A stretch of 64,000 bases of DNA from Bryum argenteum. Lineage: Eukaryota > Streptophyta > Bryopsida > Bryales > Bryaceae. Shown piece after piece: positions 47,591-57,779 of this stretch. A program made the position numbers and the translations under genes. The stretch's first letter is position 1; each line of letters begins with the position of its first letter. The stretch spans positions 1,233,413 through 1,297,412 of the forward strand of contig CM073324.1 in NCBI GenBank assembly GCA_037043015.1, given 5' to 3'. A model generated the notes under the pieces. That model made no database searches. It saw only the letters and a list, made by a program, of their open reading frames with translations, and was not told the DNA's origin.

Positions 47591-48339
47591 TGCCCAAAGT
47601 TTCTAAAACCAAAGTTTCTCGTTGCCCTAGTCCTTGACTAGAAATTCCATTGGAGTCCAATTTCTACAAAGACCCGGTAAGGCCCCCTTCCCCAAAAGTC
47701 GCCGACCGCCAGTGTGAACAACCACTCCCCACGAGCAAGTGCGAAGAATTAATGGCGATGGAGTGCCGATCGGAAGGAGGAGGCGGGCCCCTGCCTCCTG
47801 GGAAGTGCCCCAAACCCTCCAACCAAATCAAAGCCCCAATCCCTCCCTATCCCTCATGGGGATGATTGATGAGGCCCGGCCAAGGGAGGATCTCAGTTGG
47901 GGCACGCTTCCCCACCCCCATACCCTAACCTAACCAACCATTCGACCCCTAAAAACTGGTCCATTTTCCGAGTTTCCGAGTTTTTCCCAAACTGGGTATT
48001 CTAGAGAAAGGTGAAATAGAAAGGACCCAGCTGGCATGAGGCGGCTGGGAGTAAAGGAGCGCCTTATATTTAGAGTGAGCCACACGAGGGGAGGTGGGCT
48101 CGAATTAGGTTTAGCTAGGGAGACCAGGCTAGATGAGGCTACGAGGCAGTTATGAGCCTCCCAACATGAAACATGACTTGCCCCTCCAAATAGCCTGCCC
48201 ACGGCCCCATTTCTTTACATCGTGCACCCCCCTTGTCATCATTTGACCTGCCCTCTCATTAATGATCGTCCCCTTTCACCGCGCCACGTGCACCTATCAC
48301 CGCCCCCCATGACCAAGACCAAGTCCTTGGATGCAACTC
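47591..48339. other. GC-richer gene-free stretch
   Basis: Several short frames rich in Pro and Gly are present, with no recognisable domain and no splice-consistent extension. No gene is called. Confidence 0.3.
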
Positions 48340-49080
48340 CATAATCCCTAGCCCACAATAGCACTTTATGAAAAACCTCGGTGTGGGTATTTATGCTACA
48401 AGCCCTCACAACGATGTGGGTTTTTTTCTTTTCTTCTTTTTCGAGGGTGGGTGTGGGTTTTTTTAATGTTATTTTAGGTTCCCATGGATGTAACCCCATT
48501 TCCTTAGCCCAAAATAGGCCATTTCGAAAAAACCTTGATTTGGGTATTTTTCTCTCATTGCTACAAGCCCTTATGGCGATGTGGGTTTTTCTAAGTGGTT
48601 GGGTAAGGGTATGTGCCTATTTTAAATGTTACCGGAGGGTACATCCATTTCCTTAGCCCAAAGTAGGTCTTTTCGGAAAACCTTGATATGGGTATTTTTC
48701 TCTCATTGCTACAAGCCCTTATGACGATGTGGGTTTTTTCTAAGGGGTGGGGTAAGGGTACGTACCTATTTTAAATGTTACCGTAGGGTACCTTCATTTC
48801 CTTAGCCCAAAATAGGCCTTTTTGGAAAACCTTGATGTGGGTATTTTTCTCTCATTGCTACAAGCCCTTATGACGATGTGGGTTTTTTCTAAGGGGTGGG
48901 GTAAGGGTACGTACCTATTTTAAATGTTATCTTAGGGTACATCCATTTTCTTAGACCGAAATAGGTAATTTCGAATCTTTTTGATGTGGGTATTATTCCC
49001 AGCCCTAGTGTCGAGGTGGGTTTTTGAGGAAAAAGTATGGGATATGAGGCTATTTTTACATAATTTGACATGTTTATTTT
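48340..49080. repeat. Tandem repeat, 149-bp unit, about five copies
   Basis: Landmark CCTTAGCCCA or its variants lies at 48347, 48502, 48651, 48800 and 48949. The last three steps are exactly 149 bp and the first is 155. Each unit then has GTGGGTATTTTTCTCTCATT, CTACAAGCCCTTATG and CGATGTGGGTTTTT. The two central units are nearly identical and the edges are more diverged. Confidence 0.85.
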
Positions 49081-49606
49081 AGGGTTAAGATATCCGTTGT
49101 TGCAGGCAATGGAGCACAGGAGACCTTGAGCATCTTGTTGAGAAAGAAGGAGCTGGCAAAGGGATAGGAAACCCCGCATTCAATGCCAATATCTGCCCCC
49201 TTTGTACAGCGTGTCATTAGTCTTTTGTGCCACCTCAGCACCAAATTTTAACATTATTTTTTAAATTGAATAATTTGATCCCTTCCTCCTTACGCCAACT
49301 GCAATCCTTCTTTAGGAATTTTTTCGTTTAATTGCTAAATTGTGTGGTTGTCCTTCTCGAGGAGTTGACTCTTTGCATGTTACTCTCTCTTTTTGAATCC
49401 TATGAATTTGGGGGGATAAATATGTGGATTACATCATGGCATGTCATCATCATTTGACCAAGTTCTCTTGCCAAGTAGCACGCTACTTCGATTCATGATT
49501 GCATTTTTCTAACTTGATTGATTGATTGAAAGAAAGATCCTAAAATAAAAGAATAGTCTCATTATTGAACAAATATTGTGTCTTTTCAATTTGTACATTG
49601 TTTGTT
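49081..49606. other. Gene-free stretch, nothing recognised
   Basis: No gene or bounded repeat was found. Confidence 0.3.
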
Positions 49607-50192
49607 TTAACCCCTAACTTTCCTTAAAAACCAAAACGGTTTTTTGACGTTTTGGGCAGCCTTAGTTTCTTAGTAAAAATGAATATTTTTGAGATATTTT
49701 TTGGAATTGTGTGAGTTACATTGCAAAGTAGGTGCAGCAAAAATTGCAAAGTCAAATTCCAATTTTTGAGTCTTCTAGGACGATCCTTGGGTTGCGAGCC
49801 GAGATGGGGCAGCTCAAATAAGTAACTTTATTGATTTTTTTTTTTTGAAACATGTTCATTACTAAATCACTACTCAAATTTCAAAGTGACTCAAGTCAAA
49901 AAGTTTACCAATTTTACAAGGGCAGCCTCCGAAAATTTCAAAACCAATCTTCGCAATGCCCAAAAAAACTTAGGAGACAAACTTTGAATGTTATAATATC
50001 TCAAATGGTAAACATCCAAAGGTCATTTTTTTGAACATTAATCAAGCATATTCTTAGGTACAAGATCTTACGGTTGGAAGTCTTAAAAAAGGAGAAGAAA
50101 TTGGTCCACACCCCCACGAGTGCTTAGAGGTGGAGAATCGTAGTTTTGAGTTTTCAAGCTCCCAAAAAACACCAAGGAAATTTAGGGGTTAA
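49607..50192. mobile_element. TTAA-flanked element, class E, uninterrupted copy
   Basis: A 586-bp unit from TTAACCCCTAACTTTCC to GGAAATTTAGGGGTTAA. It is the reverse-direction relative of 6172-7681 and shows the closely matching empty target for the nested insertion there: near its left end it has TTTCCTTAAAAACC, where the other copy carries the 931-bp insert. Confidence 0.82.
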
Positions 50193-50751
50193 GAAAGATG
50201 AATAAAAAAGGGGTGTTTTTGGTCTTTATTTTATTACTCACATAAGCAATATATTTTTTCTGTGAAAGTAGAGAATAAGTGTTTGCTCTAATACTCGCGA
50301 AAGTATGGTTGATTTCAATAAACTAAGAACTTGCTCTAAATACGTGGTACCATATATATGATAAGTATATATATATTTATGTTGGCACTCATTATAGTGC
50401 ACTCTATTAATGTTGGCCTCATTATAATTTTTGTTTTCTTTTTTTTTTCTTTTTTTTCTTTCTTTATTTCTACCATAAATATTTGATTGGTTATGATGTC
50501 TTGTTGCACTTAAGTCATTCTTAGTTGCAACACAATGTAAATTTACTTTTTGAGTACATTAATTCGAGTTATAACAATCATACTAACGAATAACAATATA
50601 CTCACCTACTACATGAAGTACACAAAATCAAGAAATTATTTTCTTTTTATGCCTTTAATTGATTCCCAAAATCCAAGAAGGAATGTTCATGAATATACAA
50701 ACACAATATACTTTTTAAAAGACGGTGTTCGTTCTTTTACATGAAAGCCAC
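50193..50751. other. AT-rich gene-free stretch
   Basis: T- and C/T-rich runs lie at about 50435-50465 and TA-repeats at about 50353-50380. No gene was seen. Confidence 0.3.
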
Positions 50752-50769
50752 AAAATACTGTGGGTAGGG

Positions 50770-52631
50770 TCCGGAATCTACATTACAATACAGGAGGCTT
50801 TGTCTCACACGACGGTTCCGCGCTGGAATCCGTCGTGGAGACTTGCCTCCTGTATCCACACAACCAATATTGGAATAGAAAGTAAAAAAACTAGAAGTAG
50901 ATTGTAGCTAAATCTATGACTTAGAATTAAAGTAGGAACTGAAAGTAAAAAGAGTAGGAGTAGACTGTTGGTCTTTTGAGAAAGGAACTTCTCTCAAAGA
51001 GATAAGATTGTTTTAGACCTACGGTTAAAAGATAGGAAGATCTATGCGTTAGCTCTAAAATTGAATATAAAATAAAAAGACTAGAAGTAGTCTTTAGTTT
51101 TTTTAGGTATTTAGATAGTAAAAAGATATAAATGTGTTAGAAAGAAATAGGTAGCGGATGTCTTTTGAGAGGTTTGATAGTCTTATTTGCGAGGAGGTCA
51201 ATAGTGGTACCACTAATTTAAAAAATTGGATGCTTCAAGTTTTAGATCCTTTTGATCCCAATTTTGACTCTTTAATGACAAAAATTTCATGGCTTGATGC
51301 CGAGTTGTTGTAATTAGTAATTGAACCTCGTAGGTTAGTACATGGGATAAACAAAGATCCGTTAGATGGATCTTTGTTGCATTTCCTCCCACTCGATGCG
51401 GAGGTTATTGATTTGAACGGTAATAGGGAGGTTGCTAGACGTAGCTACGGTGTGATTTTTAAGTGTCACATAATAGGAGTCGATTTCATTCCAAGAGAAG
51501 AGGAGTACGCTTGTAAAGCCTTCATTAGTACTTGTTCATAGAAATAGTTTTCAATCAATGAACATAGAAGCCACAAGTTGTTCTTTGGTCCATCCTCTAT
51601 TTATGAAATTATTTGCCATACATCCTTCTAAACCGCATGGATATATGCGATGGTGGAATCTTTGGAACTTTGAGAAGTATGGTCTTGAAGCGCAATGGAA
51701 AATCACGTATGGAGCCAGGAGTGGATGCTGACAATGTGAAGTTGTTTCAACGACTACGAATCCGATTGTCTCGGCACTTTTTATTTGGTATGCTATTTCT
51801 GTATATAAATGGTAGCATACATTGTGATTTGTCTCCGACAACATCTTATTACGAGAGAAGAAGATAATATGTACATAGGTGTTTGTGATTGGGGATTTGC
51901 ATGTAAGATAGAGTTTCCTCTGCTATCCAACTATGCATATCCATCACAAAAAGAATTGGAGGCGATAGAATAAGACGGCCTTGGGTGGATCCATCTTTAA
52001 TGAGTGTTTATGGATCAAAAGTAGCTAAATTTAGTTTAGCTACCGATGTGTATGTTACATCAAGGATAGCATCTTGGATTATAGGGCCTTTTGAAGAAGA
52101 CGGTGAGATTTCGTCCCATGATTATAAGATATACACTCATGGCCTATGGTTGCTCAAGAGTGAACCCGCAAACGAATGTTATAATACCCTTTTACAAAGA
52201 GTAAAGGGATTCCAACGGTCAATACCCATTTTGAGGAATGATCCAATAGAGACCATGTTTGAGACCATTGATGTATATTTTATTAATCTAAATATATAAA
52301 TTCGATATGTATTTTTTAATATTTTCTGTATAAACTTATTTGAAGTTTATGAATGTTTTATAGCTTTAGGCAATCCAAGTTGAACGTGCTCAACGGCACG
52401 GGTCCCACTAGTGACCTTTATAAACTACCAGATGATGGTGAGTGGTACCTTTGGGTGTTAGCCTGGGGACCTAGAGGTTGGCGGTTTGACTCCGGTCGCC
52501 GTAAAATCTCAACTCTTCCGGATGGAAAACCCCGGCGATGGATTGCCTCGAAGCAATTTGTCAGCTTTGCCGCGAGTTGCAGAAAGCAATTCGTGTGTTA
52601 TCAAAAAAAAATAAAAAAATAAAAAAATAAA
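50770..52631 (+). pseudogene. Retroposed protein-kinase-like pseudogene fused to a SINE-like tail
   Basis: The whole block is flanked by the direct repeat AAAATACTGTGGGTAGGG (50752-50769 and 52632-52649) and ends in an (AAAAAAAT)n-type tail, so it looks inserted by LINE machinery. From the ATG at 51158 the frame reads MSFERFDSLICEEVNSG; it has a stop at 51311 but stays readable to 51539, with YGVIFKC then YACKAF resembling a glycine-loop and VAIK region. After further frame changes it shows HCDLS and then DNILLRE (catalytic loop, non-RD), GVCDWGFA (DFG-like) and SLATDVYV (subdomain IX). At least one stop and three shifts are present, with no intron-like gaps. Family beyond eukaryotic protein kinase was not determined. 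Confidence 0.65.
52380..52631 (+). mobile_element. SINE-like 3' portion of the kinase retrocopy
   Basis: It has A-box-like TTAGCCTGGGGACC at about 52459 and B-box-like GCGGTTTGACTCCGG at about 52483, correctly ordered and close together, then about 120 bp of body and a tail of A-runs broken by single T. It has no target duplication of its own at its left edge, so it moved as part of the larger insert. Confidence 0.5.
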
Positions 52632-52649
52632 AAAATACTGTGGGTAGGG

Positions 52650-53105
52650 ACAAAGGGCTGAATTATAAATGGGAAAGGGCGAAAACAACAAAAAGGCAGA
52701 GGAGGCAAAAGGCAAAGGGCAGCCGCAACAAAAAGGCAAAGGAGGAAAAAGGCAAAGGGCAGCCACACCAAAAAAAGTAAAAGGAGGAAAACGGGTCGGT
52801 CTGGGACGGACCAAAGGAAAAGGGGTGGGCGGAATTAGGGGAAGCGTGTGGGATGGTCAAAGGGACTGTAGAGAGTGGGATACGTATATACGATTGTGTG
52901 GGGCTGGGTTGTTGTCCCTACCTACCTACTGAGCATGTGTGTATTGGGGGGCCCAAGTTGGGAGGTCATGGGGCCATGGTCATAGGAGCATCCCACGGTC
53001 CCACCTCCCCTTGTAATCATTTCCTTTTCTCGTTTGCTGTGCCCGAAACACACACACTTGTGAAAGTTTTTGGCTTTTTAGCTTTTCTTTCTTAACGAAT
53101 TTTTT

Positions 53106-53162
<57 letters not shown>

Positions 53163-53730
53163 GGGGGGGGGGGGCAGGAATGTCTTACTTTTCATTTTAC
53201 TGGAGTCTAAAGGCGTGTAGAGTGTAATCTCCTTAATATCACATTGATTATTTTTATGTATGTGGTAGGTGGCTTCAAATCCACACACCACCCATCTAAG
53301 AAGGAGGTACATTATAGCAGATTTCCAATGTACTCATGGTGTACATATTGGAGTGATTGGTTTTGGATACACGTATGGGTTCTATTTATGAGACTCTTGA
53401 CTAATGTCCCCCCTGAGGGGCCACAAGGGATTTTTACTATTTTAGGAAGCCTAGATGGAGGGGTTAAACCTAAGGGTTTTCTCATAAGATTTTTACTAGG
53501 TGTTCCTTGTACTACAATGTGTGTGTGTGTAAACTCCATTTATTGAGTTCTAAAGACTCAGATTTTAGTTCTTAGGCTCTACATGGGCAAAATAAGTATC
53601 TTTAATTTTTTTGAAAATGTGCTTTTCAATAAATTCTTGCTCAAAATTTGAGATTTAACAATAATCCAAAAATAACTTTTTCTAAGATTCACAAAGTCAT
53701 AAAGATACGAGCTTACAATTCATTATTTCC
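52650..53730. other. Gene-free stretch with purine repeat and long homopolymers
   Basis: About 52690-52780 has two 40-bp purine-rich units (GGCAAAGGGCAGCC at 52711 and 52751). A run of about 54 T (53108-53161) is followed at once by 13 G (53162-53174). The Lys/Gly-rich frame over the purine repeat is low complexity and is not called. Confidence 0.45.
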
Positions 53731-54085
53731 AGGCACCACAAGCCTTGGCTTGCTGGTTAGGGCTTAGGCCCCAATGAGGAGGTCGTGGGTTCTATTCCCC
53801 ATGCCGGCGTGGTGCTCACCACTATAGTCCACCCAACTATTGTGGGAGGTCCTTGGACCTTTTTGTATGGGTACCTCAAAGCCCTTTGGGGGGATACTAT
53901 GTCAAGTATCTTCAAGGCACCAGTAACTAGGCTAGAAACTAGCGTAGTTATAGTGTCCAACCTCGAGAGGGGGAAGTAGTATTGTTCTAATTTCCCCTTG
54001 TGTGGTGGCCATCGGGATATTAGCATTATGAACGGACACTTCATTCACGCCGGCCCCTTAGAAAGGACCGAAGTTTCTATCTATC
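53731..54085 (+). mobile_element. tRNA-derived SINE, family S, full-length copy 3
   Basis: It starts AGGCACCACAAGCC with A-box-like TGGCTTGCTGG and B-box-like GGTTCTATTCC and ends TTCTATCTATC. The target duplication TTCATTATTTCC (53719-53730) / TTCATCATTTCC (54086-54097) has one mismatch. Confidence 0.87.
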
Positions 54086-54097
54086 TTCATCATTTCC

Positions 54098-54799
54098 TTA
54101 AATTAAATACAATGATAATGATGAATGTTTTCCAAATTGCATTCTTATACATTGTACTAGAAATCTTTACGAAGGTTCAATAAGTCAATTGGGTCTCAAA
54201 ATTTTTGCATGGGCATCCACAACTTGATTCTCTACATGAAAAAAATATGAGCATATTTTTTGGTGTCACAATCATCAGGTCTTTCTTTGTACAAAGTAGA
54301 CTCTATCTCTCAAACCTTGCCCAAAAGAAGTTTTGCATCAACTTTGAACATTATGATTTCACAAATGGTTCACACCTAATGGCTCAAATCCTATATGGTA
54401 TATGCCACTATCACCAACGTCAAGATCCTACAGTTGAAAGTACAAAAAAAACACTAAAGTGCCCATACCTCATTTCCACTTACAAACAAGAACTTGAAAG
54501 GCATTATATCAACTTAACTTCTAAAATTGGTTTTTTTGGCTCATATAAAATTTCAATCTCATATAACATTGCAACAATTTATTGATTTTTATATTTTTTA
54601 TATTTTCATATACTTTTTTCAACTATATACATCAAAAATTCCACAAATGGTAAGAAATTTAAATTTGAGATTTAGTATACATGTTAGGTACTAGATCCTA
54701 CAGATTATACCTCAAAATACATCAAAAATATAAAATTTGCACCTTGCATTGAGCTCATGCACCTCTCTTTTTTATTAACTTGTGAGTTATTTACTGCTA
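54098..54799. other. Gene-free stretch with a decayed TTAA-type body
   Basis: Phrases such as CATGGGCATCCACAACTTG, ATTATGATTTCACAAATGG and CAAGATCCTACAGTTG match the class C/D body, without ends. Confidence 0.45.
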
Positions 54800-55470
54800 T
54801 ATACACCAAATGTTGAAATCCAACATTTTGGATAACAAGCTAAAATTTCAAAAATTCATAGTAACATCTTCATTCAAAATCCGTTCTTGGCAAAATTTGT
54901 TGGATTGGATCTAAATCAAGTACTTTGTAAGGTAATTTTTAAAAATTCATCCGATCAAACATTCAATTTTATGATGGCAACTTTTATTTTTGGGTTTTAA
55001 AACAAGGGGCATGTTTTACCACCGCAAGCCAATCATGTGATATCAAAAAGTTATATTTATTAATTATATTTCTATAAGTATAATCTCAACATGAATCTCA
55101 ACATCTTTTTAGTTGGGACACTTTTCATCCAAATAATCTTGGTATTGGAGTTGTGATGATATCTATATAATGGAAAAACCAAAAATATACACTTTTTTGA
55201 GGAGGGTTGATCCCTTCATTCATTATTGAAATTCAATTTTATTTGTTGCAATAGATTCCACTCAATATCTAATTTTTGTAGTAAAACCGTTCCTCAACCC
55301 AAGATACTTAGTTTCATCCAAGATGTTTTGAAGACATAGAATAAACTTTATTACAAGGCTTTAGATTTGGACAATTTTTTTTTTGGAGATTTTTCAACAA
55401 TATTTACCATCGCAAGGCTATTGTTTGAGCCAAGATATTTTTTTCATGAATTTTTTGGTGAAGGGTGATT
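54800..55470. mobile_element. Decayed class F TTAA element
   Basis: The order AATCCAACATTTTGGATAAC, GGGTTTTAAAACAAGGGGCA, GCATGTTTTACCACCGCAAG, TTGAGCCAAGATATTTTTTT follows class F. The ends are lost. Confidence 0.5.
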
Positions 55471-56284
55471 AATTACAAAGTGATCAACAATCCCCACTGG
55501 TGCACAAAGAAGGTCAAGATACCCTTGAGTACATGATTCTAGAATTCAAAAAACTACAATTACAACGCATTTTTTTTAAGATAAATTTATAAATGAGATT
55601 GATTACAAATAACTCCGATAAAAAATCTCCCATACAATATAGACACCTATTTTCATGCATTTAGGGAATTCGCTATGAGTGTGGTGCTCGAATGGGTGAC
55701 TTACTATTTTTAGTAAACAGCAAATAGAAAAGATAGAGTTTCCCTATTTTTGAGATACTTATAAGCACGTACAATCATAACTACAAATTTCAGAAGTGAT
55801 CAATACAGGTTAACCTATAATTGAACACTCTAATGTATGTACACATGGAGTACAATGTAGGATAACCAAATCTTCATTGAAACAAGATTCTGACATGCAC
55901 GCTTAAGGCCTACCTTAAGGTTCTCAAGGTATTCGCAACTTGAAATATAACGTACTGTATGCCAAAAGCCCTACTTCAAAGCTGTAATACATAACGAAGA
56001 GATGCGACTGTTCAGCAACATATTCGACAATAGCACTTCCTATTCGACGAAGAAGGAAAACACATGGACAAAAATGCAGTGGAGAATCAAAGTCGGTGCA
56101 CACTGGGAGATCGATTTTGAATCGGGAACAACCCGATTCCATCTCACCAGATGCACCATCGAGTTCGGAGTAACAAGCCAGTAGCCTGGTAATTTCTCAT
56201 TCTACCATCACGGATGCAGTGAAGGAAATAAAATACTTGAGAGTCATGTTAGAATGCAATGCGACATGAGAGAATCCCAACCCC
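55471..56284 (+). promoter_or_regulatory. Upstream region of the unrecognised two-exon gene
   Basis: AT-rich to about 55850, then more balanced in composition. An open frame 56002-56184 (GTG-like start, MQWRIKVGAHWEIDFESG inside) is not clearly separate from the gene; it could be an upstream exon or untranslated leader. I could not decide. Confidence 0.3.
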
Positions 56285-57081
56285 ATGGAGTTCGCAAAAA
56301 TATTTGGACCCCCACAACCAGAACCGGATTGGTATGGGGTACTCAACTTCACCTTAGCAGTGTACTTGGATTGCAAATGGCACCAGTACAAATACGCTAT
56401 CGAGATTGCCGAGGATTACGAGAAGAAAATCCCGAAGTGGACTAGCAAGACTCCTGATCCTGCAACAACAGTCGTTCCTAAACCTGCAGAAGTAAAACCT
56501 GCTGAGGCTGCCAAACCTCCAGAACCAAAACCAGTAGAAAAACCACCAGCCGAGGATCCTCCACCTGAAGGAGAGAAACCGAAAAAGAAAATAGGTAAAT
56601 GTCACCGAAATGCTTGTTACCCGATTCCTTGCATTCTGGTTGCGATAAGAGCTCTGGAGTTAGAGTTGAAAGCTTGAAGTAATAAGTGACATGGGGTATG
56701 ATCCTCCTCTTAGCATTATGATGATAGTATTGAGAGATGAGATGATGCATAATAGGTTATACGAAAGATCCACCGCCTCCTCCAAAGAACAGCATAGTGG
56801 ATGACTTTTGCTTCTACTCTGCAACTCGCTTACTGCCAACATCAGCTAGAGTGAAAATAATTGATCCTCTAAGAAGTCCAGAGAAGGTTGTGTGGGCGGA
56901 GCTCACTTTCCTGAAATGGTTGCATGGCTTCCCTCCGAAGATAGTCTTCATGCGCCCCAGTAGGCTCTACGCTCAATACAAGTTTAAGGATTTCTCCTAC
57001 TGGCTTCCTCCTGTTCCTCCTGAACCGAAACCACCGCGACGCAGATTCAGGCCATTAGTATTACTACCTTCAGATACATGA
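56285..57081 (+). CDS. Unrecognised two-exon gene with Pro/Lys-rich linker
   Basis: Exons 56285-56594 and 56768-57081 join in frame over a 173-bp GT-AG intron (624 nt, 207 residues). Residues 1-58 are aromatic-rich (FGPPQPEPDWYGVLNFTLAV, CKWHQYKYAIEIAEDYEKK). Residues 59-112 are a Pro/Lys/Glu linker ending, across the splice, in KPKKKIDPPPPPK. Residues 113-207 form a compact part (VDDFCFYSATRLLPTSARVK, VWAELTFLKWLHGFPPK, FKDFSYWLPPVPPEPKPPRR) with a basic tail. The linker resembles those of plant heavy-metal-associated proteins, but no CxxC or HMA fold is seen. No signal peptide or membrane span is clear. It is convergent with the Ppx/GppA gene. The in-frame splice and non-random composition support a real gene; the start could lie further upstream. 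Confidence 0.6.
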
Positions 57082-57779
57082 GAGCCCAGATCTGGTAGAA
57101 AATTAAAGGCAGTCTGATGATAGGCACCATGTTGTTATGCATACCTTAATTTTCTCCTACGTACCGAAGCGGCTTCCAGAAGGTAAGGGTCTGTAACCAT
57201 CTAGAGTTCTGTACTTTGTTAACAACAATATACTTCAAGATTTAGTATTGGGCTTAAACATGCGATTGGCCTTCAGGATGAACGACAGAAATCAAAACAA
57301 AGTTCAAGGTACATGGAATTGAAAACTATTACCAATCATCGAAGATAGAATATCGGGTCGACATGGTGGTCGAGATAACATTATTTCCAAGAGGCTGGCA
57401 TTACAGTTCGTGATAGAACTCATACTGATATACACTGTCTATGTTCCTGTGATACGGAATGTAGCTAGCTAACAAACTCTCGAGAATATTTGGTGATGAT
57501 ACCTCTACGAACTAAGGCTTGCAGATTGTGATTCTGAGCTCAAGGCTTCCAGGTCATGTTCGTCCGAAATTATGATCGACACTCGTCGCTTGAATATCTG
57601 CATCATAATGCAAATAGTACGCGTTAAACTGGGCCGTTTTAAAAGTTGTGAGCAAGTCAAATAGGTACTCTCTGTCCACTTTAAATTGTTTATTGACCAT
57701 CACTGATGCTACAAACTGGCCACCTTTGAAATACATCAGTGGTTGTACAACCAAGAATTTCAAGCCTCCAAGCGTGCCT
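57082..57779. terminator. Space between convergent genes (3' regions)
   Basis: Both neighbours end here, so this should hold their 3' untranslated regions. A minus-strand frame 57554-57802 (GGLKFLVVQPLMYFKGGQFV) overlaps the end of the Ppx/GppA gene. It is not in the frame given by the chosen splice, so it is left as untranslated. Confidence 0.4.

Noticed and set aside
52669-52932. Lys/Gly-rich frame that looks like a basic nuclear protein
   Set aside because: It follows from a 40-bp purine tandem repeat and has no conserved domain.
2905-55470. A CRISPR-like or clustered regulatory array formed by the recurring AACCCCTAA motifs
   Set aside because: The motifs occur as inverted pairs bounding elements of defined length with TTAA flanks, which is explained by transposition.
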